Source: Podaxis mareebaensis (taxonomy: Eukaryota > Basidiomycota > Agaricomycetes > Agaricales > Agaricaceae). From it: a stretch of DNA of 22,491 nucleotides. The stretch spans positions 1-22,491 of the forward strand of contig JAEUWP010000031.1 in assembly GCA_018524725.1 (NCBI GenBank), read 5' to 3'. Positions 9,149-18,615 of this stretch are shown here, piece by piece. The translations under genes and the position numbers were made by a program. The notes under the pieces are model-generated. The model saw only the letters and a program-made list of their open reading frames with translations, searched no databases and was not told the DNA's origin. The stretch's first letter is position 1. Every line of letters starts with the position of its first letter.

Positions 9149-10921
9149 ATGGCCAGCAGTAAATCCAGCCTCAAGCACTCCTCGTTGCATAGTCGTAAGA
9201 CCAGCAAGTCTCCCTCGAAGTCTCGTCATCACAAGAAGTTGAAGGATCGTTCTGACAAAAGAAGGTCCAAGAGGAAGGACAGGAAGAAGAAGAGGAGGAT
9301 GGAGAGTAGCGAAGAGGAGTCTGAAGAATCCAGTTCATCTACTTCTACCTCTCTTTTCATATTTCTCTTTTTACCCCTCTTCTCTTTAGCTTCATCTAGT
9401 TCAGACACTGATGCTTCTTCTGACGAGGCCAGCATGTCATCATTGTCAGATTCTGAGTCTGATACTCCTCCTTGTAAGAAGTTGACTCGCAAGTCTTGTA
9501 AACGTGCTGCTTCAACTGATAATGACAAAGATGTCGACGAGAAAGCCAGAGCTCCTGCTCGCACGACCAGTTCTTCTCAGAAACGCAGTGCCCCGTCACC
9601 TTCTCCTGGTCCATCAGCCAAGCACCCTCACAAGCAAGTTTCCATTGCTGCTTCTGCAGCTGCTGTTAAAGGCAAGATCCCTGTGGTAGAGATCCCTGTC
9701 ACTCCTGCAGTTCCTTCTATGGCTGGAGGCAAGCCTGCCGCTGCTCCTTCCAAGGCTAAACCTGTCCCAAAAGCCAAACCTTCTCTTTCTGAACCTTTAC
9801 CAGCCCCTCCTGCTGGCTCTTCTACATCTGGTGACAAGTCCGCCACCACACCTCCCAAGGCTAAGTCTGTCCCAAAGGATAAGCCTCTTCCTCCTGAGCC
9901 TTTGTCAGCTCCTCCTGCAAACTGCTTGTCTTGTCGTCCAGGATTGCACTCAGCTGCTACTAATGCTGGGAAGGGTACTGCTCATCACTCAGGTCTGTGT
10001 TCACTCTTGGCTTCTTTTTTTTTTTCTTGCCTTTTTATCTCCTATCTAGGTACACACTGCACAGAGGCTCACCTCAAAGAGGAGTTTGGTGTTTATTCCT
10101 CAGCTCCTTTCCTGGCAATGGCTGCTCCTGCCTTTTCTATCCTGGATAGTCATGAGCTGGTGCATCTTGCCCCCCTCCCATCTCTATTCTAGGCTCATCT
10201 TTCTCATTCTATTTTAGGGTCTGGCCAGTGAGGAACGCTGCCTCAATTGTATCTGCACCTTCGCCCAGGAGTGCACACGTCATGACAACAAGGAGACCCT
10301 GTTCACTCCCTGCCAGCAATGCAAAGACAATACTGCCTCCCACTGCTCTTTTGCTAAGCCTGCCCTGATCCTTCAGTTCCAGGCAGAGGCCGCTCATTTA
10401 TTCAGTATCACCAGTGATGGCTGTGAGTACCTTGTCTGTTACTCTGCTATCTTAGTTCTTCTAACACAGGTTATCTAGACCTCTCCGATCGCCTTCGCAA
10501 TCTGACCATGGCCCATACTTCTGTTTCTGCTCTGGCTGCTCATCTTGAGCTAGCTCAAGCTCATTACTATTCATCTGTCTTTAGCTTTGCTCAGGACCTC
10601 GAAATCGCAGCCTGTTACCATGGAGCTAAGGCATCTTTCTGGGTGGACTCTGGTCTCTGTGAGACACAGGAACAGGCTGCAGAGCTCTTGGATGTCGCTG
10701 CATTCATTTCTGAGAATGCCCTGGCTGGGGGAGCTCCTGACGTCACCTACTTTGCCCATGGCTGCTTCCTCAACATTCTTCATCACCTTCATGGTGATGA
10801 CCCTCTCCAGTGGCCAGATATCCCTGTCTCCACCAATTGGGAGCGCAAGCACCAGCGCCAGGACCCAGTTCCACCATCTGAGGCTCCACCATCTGAGGCT
10901 ACTGTGATGCCTGCAGTTTGA
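9149..10921 (+). CDS. Inner accessory gene 1: basic/Ser-rich, Zn2Cys6-like cysteine-cluster protein, antisense to gag-pol
   Basis: No named family recognised. Proposed exons: 9149-9332, 9390-9992, 10050-10159, 10218-10422, 10470-10921 (517 aa, stop TGA). Intron 1 (57 nt) has a weak GTTCAT donor and contains no stop; if retained it adds a hydrophobic block in an otherwise Ser/Glu-rich region. Residues 1-50 are very Lys/Arg/Ser-rich (nuclear-signal-like); then come a Ser/acidic stretch, a Pro/Ala/Lys-rich linker with imperfect repeats, and six cysteines: C307-x2-C310-x7-C318-x12-C331-x2-C334-x7-C342. This is close to the fungal Zn2Cys6 spacing. The region after it (residues about 367-500) aligns with outer gene 1. 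The N-terminus does not resemble the coiled coil of the outer copy. A nuclear, nucleic-acid-binding role is inferred only from composition and cysteine spacing. Confidence 0.72.
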
Positions 10922-11597
10922 GTGGGTTTTCTGTACTTCTTGTCATCTTTTCTGCTCCATCTTTGTTTTATGTCTGAGTCTGTCATTTCTCGTGCTCTAC
11001 ATAGCCTGTACCCTTTTGCTTTCTATGTAGTAGCTCCTCTTGTTCTTTTCTTCTGGTTTCACTGGAAATATACGTCTCCTGGTGTTTTTGGTTAGGTGGT
11101 GTGATTACTTTTCCCCGTTTAATCTTATCTGTGTCTCCCCCTTCACTAAGAAATGGGTGTCCTCACCCATCTTTGTTGTCTCAGGTACACATGTTTACTC
11201 TGTCTCATCTTTCAGGATCTGAAGTCTACCCACTCCTTGGTCGACAAGCACCCCTTGATACATCACAGGTTGCCTTAGCCAAGGCTTCATGTGACCTTCT
11301 CCTATATTCTGCATTGGAGGTGACTCTCAGCTGTCTTCCATCATGCCTGAGGAACCATGCATTGCTAGCCAGTTGGACCTACTCACTGCTGATTCTTGAT
11401 CAGCCTTGTAGACTCTATCCCCGGTCAACTATCCTCCTCAGTCCTCATTCTGACTTTGCCAGGGTCTGACTGGTGCTTATGTCTTCCTGATCTTGGGTAG
11501 TTCCTCGGTATAAATTGTGAGCCCCCACTTCCTCTGGTTCACTCGCCTTATACCTATCTTTTATTCTTGCTCTAGTCCTCTAGCTACAACCAACGTC
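10922..11597. other. Intergenic spacer between inner accessory genes 1 and 2
   Basis: About 675 bp holding the 3' UTR of gene 1 and the promoter of gene 2. The ORF at 11101-11469 has no counterpart in the outer spacer and is not called. No RNA gene or repeat seen. Confidence 0.45.
11509..11514 (+). promoter_or_regulatory. TATA box of inner accessory gene 2
   Basis: TATAAA, 83 nt before the ATG at 11598, at the same relative position as a TATTTAAG before outer gene 2. Confidence 0.55.
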
Positions 11598-13021
11598 ATG
11601 CCTGCTGAGACCTCCAATGCATTTACCAAGCTGGATGATGCTGTCAGCAGCTTCCAGCACTGCGTAATTCGGTTTCAGCGCAAAGAATCCATGGTCAACT
11701 CTGTTTTCAGCACATTGAATGCTGCGATTCAGCCTGCCATATGTCTAGCTAAGCTTCTATGCTTCTAACGTGATTCTGACTAACATTGGTCCTGCACCAT
11801 TACAGGAGGTCTTTCTTCACCAGCTCAGTGCCAACGCTTCTGCTCTTGAAGATGCCAACAATATTAAGCTCGTTTTCTGGGCTTGCAAACTCTTTGAGAC
11901 TTGGCAGAATGATTTCAATGGTGCATTCCACATGCCCCTGGTGTACAAAAAGTTGCAAGACTTTTGTTCCCAGTACCAGTGTACCCATGCTAGAGCCAAT
12001 AAGTTGGGCTCAAGTGCCTCCACTGGTGACAGTAACTCTGTCTCTTCGGGTGGCACAAGCAACACTCCCATTTCTAAAGGATCAGCTACTGGAGGTGTCC
12101 CTCCCGCCAAGAAGGTGGGTGGCCCTTATCTGCTTCCTTTAGCTTTTCTTGTCTGACCCCATCTCTTTCTCTAAGCATTGCTGTGCTAAACAGCCTATGT
12201 CCACTGAGACGGTGGAGAACTCTGATGCTGAGGAGGACATTGAGGTCATTAACTTGAATCCAGAGGAGGCACCCCTGTGTGCTCTCTTGCCTCCTGCTGT
12301 GAGTTTCATGCCTCCTGTGTCTTTCTTCTTTCCTGACTAAGTGTTACCCTTACCAGGACGGGATGCAGGTTGATGATGTCAGTGGCCCTGCAGTCACCTT
12401 AAGTGCTACCACTGCCCCCCCTGCTCCATCCAGCCTCCAGGCTGCCGCAGACATTGTAGTTAAGGTAAATATCCCTTCCTCTCGATGCCGTAGCACCTCC
12501 CTTTCAGCGGTGGTGGGTTCTTTGGTCTTAGCCAATTATTTGGTCACTAATCATCTCTTGTTTATTCTTTGCATCCAGGAGACAGCTACAGCTGAGTCTC
12601 ATGCTGAAGTGGTGGGTCTCCCTTATGCTCTAGTTCCAGGCATAGACATCAACAGTAAAGCTTACAAAAGAGCTGTTCAGCTCATGATGGGAGCCAAGAG
12701 TGTCCATTTCACAGCTGCCACTGCTACCAAAGGTCGGTCATCCTGACTGCCAAAGACTTCGGTTTCTTAGTTAACATCCTGCTAGTCAGCCACCTCTCTT
12801 CCTCCATTCAAGGCCTCGCTGCACGGGCTTGGGAGCTTCACCATTACTATGTGAAATGTTGTAATCCTGCAGTCCTCCAACAAGCTCTCTTAGCCATCAG
12901 CACTGCTGTTGTCAAGGCTGCTCAGGAGCTCGAAGTAAGCACCCAACACTACCAGCTTCTAGCAAATGAGCAGGAGTTGTTGTCTCAACTTCTCGAGAAA
13001 GCCACTGCTTCTTCTGCCTAG
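11598..13021 (+). CDS. Inner accessory gene 2: conserved element-borne protein of unknown function (splice donor 1 probably lost)
   Basis: No named family recognised. Six exons by homology with outer gene 2: 11598-11738, 11806-12114, 12176-12298, 12357-12464, 12579-12732, 12813-13021 (347 aa, stop TAG). Exons 1, 2, 3 and 5 are exactly 141, 309, 123 and 154 nt in both copies. Shared blocks include NAFTKLDDAVSSFQ, the EVFLHQL start of exon 2, a Ser/Thr/Gly linker, EVINLNPE, LPYALVPG, and a C-terminal helical region. The intron 1 donor reads ATATGT after GCC where the outer copy has GTATGT after GCA; a G-to-A change at an ancestral CpG explains this and would retain the intron, giving a stop (TAA 11766-11768). 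The basic RRR at the start of exon 3 in the outer copy is HCC here, also compatible with CpG decay. It may therefore be a recent pseudogene. Its 3' end is only about 100 bp from the convergent integrase end. Confidence 0.72.
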
Positions 13022-14173
13022 CCTAAGCCCGTAATGTCTTTATTCCTTTTCCTTAGACAGTTTTTCTCTAGTTTGTATCTCTCAGGTACCAATAGAGTTT
13101 TTATGTCTTCAGCATCCTATGGTCATTCCTTGTCCAAGTCGTCCATATCATCCTTGGAGTCTTGTTCCACTAACTTCATCATTCCCTCCCTAGAGAGGTC
13201 GATTGCTTCTTCTATCTTCTTATCTAGCTGTATCTTCTTCCTCACCAAGTAAGGTATCACCCTAAAGGCAGCTACTTTATTCTGCCATATTGAGCCATCG
13301 AGTTTGGCTAATATGTAGGCACCCCCTTTGAGTCTTCTGATCACAACCATAGGGCCAAGATATCTCGGCTTCATCTTGCGATCCACTGACATCTCTATGG
13401 CAGAGTTCTTAACCAGCACTAGATCACCTGATTGAAAGTTATACGTTTTTATCTTATTTTTCAGCTCTTCTTCCAGCTTTAGCGTACACTTCATCTTTTC
13501 TTCTGTTATTCTCTGTCTCATCTCTTCCACATGTTTTACATGCTTAGCCAGTGCTTGAGCATGCAGACTGACAAGTTCTTCTGTAGTCACGAATCGTTCT
13601 GGGTACTTGACTAACCATGTTGCTTCTGTTAAGTCTAAAGGCAGTGTGGGGTGTGCCCCTGTCACCATGAAATAGGGCGAGCATCCTGTTCCCTTCCTGA
13701 TCGTTATTCAGTCTGCCCACATAATGTGGTGTAGGGCCCAGAACCACTTTTTTATGTCTCCCCCCATTGCCTTATATAACATCTGTCAAATGTCCCAATG
13801 AGGCCTTTCTACAGTCCCATTAGCTTGTGAATTATATGGAGATATCGTAACTCCTTTAATCCCATATTTCTCCTCAAGCCATTTTACTGCTTTTTTGAAA
13901 GGTGCTCCATTGTCTGTTACAATTTTAACTAGCATTCCCCATCTGCAGACAATGTCTTCAAAGAGCCACTGTGCAATGGCTTTTGCATTTTATTTTCTGA
14001 GTGCTCTGGCTTCCATCCATGAGGACAGGGCACATCTTCCATGGACGATATAACTGCAGCCATTAGACAGTGGAGTCATGTGTATTGTGTCTGCATGTAA
14101 GGTCTGAAATAGTGATGGAGTGTGCGTCACTACAGGGGGTAGCTCCATTGCCATTCTTTGCCTAATTTGACAG

Positions 14174-14188
14174 AGGTGACACGTTTTC
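14174..14188. repeat. LINE target-site duplication, left copy
   Basis: AGGTGACACGTTTTC; the right copy at 14839-14853 is AGGTGACATGTTTTC. One mismatch in 15, again a CpG-to-TpG difference. Duplications of this length are typical of LINE insertions. Confidence 0.9.
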
Positions 14189-14838
14189 TTTTTTTTTTTT
14201 TTTTTTTTAAATCAACATTTATTGCAATAGAGCTAGCTACTACAAACGGGTGCACGATAGCAGTCCCAATATCAAAACTAAGAGAAAAAAGAAGTTATAG
14301 AGGAAAGAGAGAAAGAAAAGTACTAGAGTGAATGAGGCTACTCTAAATATGGGTGAGATGAAAAGAAAGCGAACTAACTTAACAAAACGAGTAAAAGAAA
14401 AGGAGGAAAGAAAGAATAGAGGGGTAGGAGCAGGGAGCTAGCTACAAGGCAAAGGGAAGGAGAAGGGCCTTCAATGTACGTCCGGGACTCCGTTTCTTGC
14501 AAGTCACTCTCTACGGTTGAGGCGGCGGGTGGTGAACTCTTCCTGTGTGATGGGTCCTTGAATCTGGTCGGCGAATGAGAACGCCGCAGGGTTTTGGTCT
14601 AAGAATTGGATAACCCAATGGAAGCCATCACGGGCTCCATAAGGATAGTGAAAGCAGGGGCAAGCATTGAGTAAATGGTCGTGTGTCTCGAGGGGTTCAC
14701 TGCAGGGGCAAGAAGTGATATGGCACCCAGGGAAGAAGCGCTGTTGAAAGGCGCCGATGGGTGCGTGATTGGTAATGCAGCGAGTAAAATGTGTGCAAAG
14801 TTGGGCATTCTTTCCGAGGGGGGACTTTAGGTAAGTCC
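14189..14838 (-). mobile_element. 5'-truncated LINE (non-LTR retrotransposon) copy inside inner integrase
   Basis: On the minus strand the insert runs from 14838 to a run of 20 A at its 3' end (poly-T at 14189-14208 on plus), with an AATAAA signal at 14218-14223 just before the tail. It is flanked by the 15-bp duplication. The coding remnant (14838 to TGA 14504-14506) encodes a Cys/His pattern, C-x-C-x10-H-x5-C-x-C (CPC...HDHLLNACPCF), typical of the C-terminal tail of LINE ORF2 proteins in fungi. RT and endonuclease are missing, so this is a dead-on-arrival copy. It interrupts the integrase zinc finger between its His and Cys pairs. Confidence 0.88.
14504..14838 (-). pseudogene. LINE ORF2 C-terminal fragment (Cys/His-rich tail)
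   Basis: Open on the minus strand from the truncation point at 14838 to TGA at 14504-14506 (about 110 codons). It contains the sequence SPLGKNAQLCTHFTRCITNH followed by the CPC...HDHLLNACPCF knuckle. This resembles the post-RT/RNase H tail of Tad-like fungal LINEs, from family knowledge and not tested. The alternative minus frame 14599-14808 is a shadow of this one. Confidence 0.75.
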
Positions 14839-14853
14839 AGGTGACATGTTTTC
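14839..14853. repeat. LINE target-site duplication, right copy
   Basis: Partner of 14174-14188, 14 of 15 bases identical. Confidence 0.9.
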
Positions 14854-17557
14854 ACATACCAGACCACGTCTCCCTCCATTTCTGGCCACCACATTCTCTG
14901 GGCAATCAGTTTGATCGTCACATAGGCCCCTCTGTGGCCTAACTTATCATGGCAACTCCGCATGATGCCCATCCAATGTTCTTTGTCTATTACTAACTGT
15001 GGAAATCCACTGCCAGCATTCTTCTGGTATAGTTTTCCATCTTTATCCAACCAGAAGTGTGATGCTGCTTGCACGAACTTCAAATCCTCAGCCATCATAT
15101 GGCTGAAGTCCAGGGTTTTCATTTGGTCAGCCAGCCACAATCTGATGCATTCTAGCCTCTTGTCTTGCATCTTTGCAAGCTCAGTTCTTCTGTTCTCATC
15201 GTATGGCATCTCTTTGAGGACCTCTGACTTGTCAGCTAACCCTTCTTCTTCCAGATTAGCGACCTCATCTAGAAAGTTGCTAAGAGGTGTTGGACAATCA
15301 GTGTGGTCCACTAACCTTCGTCGCACACCAATGTCTCGTCTAGTCTCTTCTGCTACTCTTGCAAGCTCATCTTTCAGTCTCATAATCGATACTTGGGCTT
15401 GTTGGGTAAAGCCCGTTCAGGTATCAATTTCGTCATAGAACTTTTCTAAATCTAAGGGGTCTTCATCTTCTGGGTTGGCTTTTATTAACTTAAAATCCTC
15501 CCCTTCATCTTCTGACCCATCATCAAATTTTCTTTCCACTGGGTCACCTGGGTACCATCTTCTTCGAGATAGACCATCAGGCCCAAATGTCTTCCCTTTC
15601 TTATGTACCAGTTCGAAGTGAAAATTAGTCCTTATATAGTCTACCCAATGGTTGATAGTCGCATTAGGCATCCTACCCGGATTATTTATCATTCCAAACA
15701 AATATTTTGCATCCATTTCTATAACTAAGTTCCTACATCCCCTCAGGAGATAGGACTCTTCTTCTAGGACCATCCTCAGGCCACACAGCTCTTGCTTAGG
15801 CTGGGAATATCTCTGTTGTCTTTCATCCATTAGAATAGAATTAAATTTTACATAATGGATGGTCTTTGGCTCCATTTCATCCCTCTGGTATATGTAGTAT
15901 CCTACTGCCCTCCAAGATGAGTCAACAGCTAAAACGATAGGTTGGACACTTGGGAACTTAGGATTCCTTGTGTGGAAACAATTCTGTATGGCTTCTTTTA
16001 GCTTCTCTTGTGTGGCCTGCTGTTCAGGCCCCCACACAAAAGACACATCTTTCTTACAGACATTGTATAATGGAGCAGCTATGGTGACGAAGTGCGGTAT
16101 ATGGTTCCTGCACTGCACCGCCATCCCTAAGAAACTTCTAACTTCTGTGGTGTTTTTGCAGGGACCCCAACAAAGGATCTTCCCAATTGTGTCAGTAGTG
16201 GGTTTTCTTCCTTGGTACAAACAGTCAAAACTGACAATGGTGATATGATCTGCACATATCTTTGTCTTAGGGCCTGAGAACATGCCCCCACAGTACTTCA
16301 TTCTTTGCAGAATTCTATTAACCATGTTCAGGTGTTCCCATATGAATCTCCTTATCTTGGGATTTCTGTCTAGTGCTTCATAGCTTCCATCCGATTGCTC
16401 ATACTGAGTAGACGGCCCTCATATGGGTACATCATCGATGTAAGGCATTGTATATTCTGGGATTTCTTCCCTTAGAATGTAGGTAACATCGTTGTGAAAG
16501 ATAGGAACAGAATTGGTCCATCCCATGGGCAGAGTCACCAATCTTAGCGCTCCGAATGGGGTCTGGAAGGTAGTCATGTCCCTAGAAGCCTCTCCCAACT
16601 GTCGTTCATCATATCCAACATATAAATCTAACACACCATTACAGGCTCTCCCCATGAAGTGCATAGCTAATTCTTCTGTTGCAGGTGGAAGACCTGAATG
16701 CGTGATTGTTACTCTGTTTAGGGGCTCCAGACTATGTACCAGTCTTAAGCTCTTCCCATCCTTCTTTATTATGCAAAACCATTTAGAATGGTAGGATGAA
16801 TTAGAGGGTTCATAAACCCCTGCATTGATCTTTCTCTTAATGATTTTGCAGACTTCGTCATATATGGCTGGTGGTATCCTAAATGGCTTCTCCACCCACA
16901 GTGTATGGGCTATGGTAGGGATCTCTATAGGTGGAAAGTATTCCTCTTTAAACTTCCGCCTTTCCGAGTCATCCCATGCAAAGGCTTCATTGTGTTCTGC
17001 CACAAGCCAATGCACTAGCTTCAGTTCTTCTGTTGTCAGGAATCTGTCATCATGCATCAACTCCATTTTTTGCATTCTCTCAGCTGTATACCTTCCCTTG
17101 GCTACAGGCTCTGGGGGATGTATGGGCAAGATTGGGAGGTTGGACAGTGGATCTCCCTGAATCTCCCTGCAGATCCTGAATCTCTCTGGTAGCTCTCCCA
17201 AGACTGGTCTCACTTTTAGTGCGACCAGCTTGTACTTCTTGGACAGACATAATATCCCTTCTTCGGTAGACAGGCCAGCTCCCTCCTTGACTGCTACCAC
17301 TCTCCGCTCTACTCCTTCCAAACTGATGACCTGGGCAAGATAGGATTCCACTAGCTTGGCCTCAGGGACTTCTTCTCTTTCTCGCAGGGCTCTTTTCAAA
17401 TACAGTATCTTTACTTCATCTTCAGACAACACTGGAGTATTGACTGAGAGTACTTCACTAATGTGTGGCTCCTGGTCAGCATTTAGACTGATAATGCATG
17501 CAACCTCTCCTTCTACTGCGTCTTTGAAATCCTCGAGGTTACTGAAAAATTTACACC

Positions 17558-18610
17558 TCATTTCTTGGGTAGCTGCCCTCTGGGATAGGTTGGCAGCATT
17601 GTTCTTACTTTGGTGTTGGGATCAGTGAGCACTATCAACTGATTCCCATCAGCAGAGTTGACTACCCGACTCTCTGTTAGAACATCGAATGGCCTGCCCA
17701 ACAACACCCTGTAAGGTGGGTTGTCCATGACATGAACTTGCAGGTACACCACTACATCACCAAATCTGAACAGTACATTCTTAGCCAACCCACAGGTGCA
17801 GCTTATCTGGCCGTTCGCACTTTGCATATTGATGGTGATATCTGGATCCCATGCAACTTTGCATGCTATAGCTGCCTCTCTGGACATAGACACAATCTGT
17901 GAGCCACTGTCTAGGAGAGCTTCCTCTTCTCCTACATCATTTACCAAAGCAGGTATCACTTGAAGTGATGCCATATCTTTAGCTGAAAGTGAGTCTGCTT
18001 TACTAAGTGCAAAAATTTGCTTTTTCCAGGTATTGACAGGCACCATTTTTAGGTATTGTAGGACTGGGTCTGTTATTCTCCAAGTCAGGTATGGCCTCCC
18101 TTCTGGATCCAGGACCTGCTCAGAAACCCTCTCAGGCTGCCCCAGCTCTGCTACCTGAACTAGCATAGGGGCTGTCCCCTCTGCGACCTCTACATCTGCT
18201 AGACTCTCTAGCATCAGGGAATTATTGTCTATCATGACCCTTTTCTTGGCTATCATTGCCTTATATGCTTCTCAAAACTTTGGGGACATAGCTAATAATT
18301 CCTTAAGTGTAACAGTCATGTCTCCGGCTAATATTCGCTTCAGAATTTCCTCTATGTCAATTCCCTCTTCTACTTCTGCTTGGTGTTTATAAGTAGGTGC
18401 TTTCTTCTCTTCTCTGATATATCTGGCTGGTAGTGGCGGGACTTCCACCACTGGTTTCCAGACTGGAACCTTTCTGTAAGGAAAGTCTGAAACCTGTTCA
18501 GACCTTACTTTCTCTGTTTTTATCTTTTCTGGACCACTAGATATTCTGTCCTCTGATCCTGCTGGCTTCTGGAAGGTGACCTGTTTTCCAGAGGGTGGTT
18601 TCTTCATCGA
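17558..18610 (-). pseudogene. Inner retropepsin-like aspartic protease region (pro)
   Basis: Minus-strand frame lying -1 relative to gag. It begins near 18610 with a Lys/Pro/Glu-rich stretch, is cut by TGA at 18272-18274 (context fits CGA decay), and continues to TGA 17558-17560. The aspartic protease signature ALLDSGSQIVSMS is clear, with DSG at 17903-17911, followed by the hydrophobic flap and the second conserved block RVLLGRPFDVL. It would cleave the Gag-Pol polyprotein. The last TGA overlaps the ATG that opens the RT frame, which is shifted a further -1. Confidence 0.85.
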
Positions 18611-18615
18611 ACTTT

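Larger units (their letters stand above)
13123..17561 (-). pseudogene. pol: Inner pol: reverse transcriptase, RNase H and integrase, with stops and a LINE insertion
   Basis: Minus-strand Ty3/gypsy Pol. After about 170 residues without a recognised domain, RT follows, with the active-site YIDD at 16431-16442 and the upstream TTFQTPFGALRLVTLPMGW block. RNase H (AVDSSWRAVGYYIYQ, ELCGLRMVLEEE, VIEMDAKYL) spans roughly 16050-15580. Integrase has an HHCC finger (CHDKLGHRG... then CHLCQ, split by the LINE at 14189-14838), a core with Asp in HADTIHM, DNGAPF and Glu at 13807-13809, and a GPY/F-like C-terminus ending at 13123. In-frame stops: TGA 16419-16421, 15417-15419, 13786-13788, 13708-13710 and TAA 13990-13992. 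The outer copy encodes Arg at the four TGA sites and Glu at the TAA site. The ATG at 17561 overlaps the protease stop. Non-functional. Confidence 0.93.

Noticed and set aside
9229..9858. Minus-strand ORFs opposite inner gene 1
   Set aside because: Shadows of low-complexity Ser/Lys/Pro codons on the plus strand.
11101..11469. 122-codon plus ORF between inner genes 1 and 2
   Set aside because: No homology to the outer spacer and no convincing composition; likely chance.
14189..14208. Poly-T run as a transcription terminator
   Set aside because: It is the poly-A tail of a minus-strand LINE copy, shown by the flanking 15-bp duplication and AATAAA signal.
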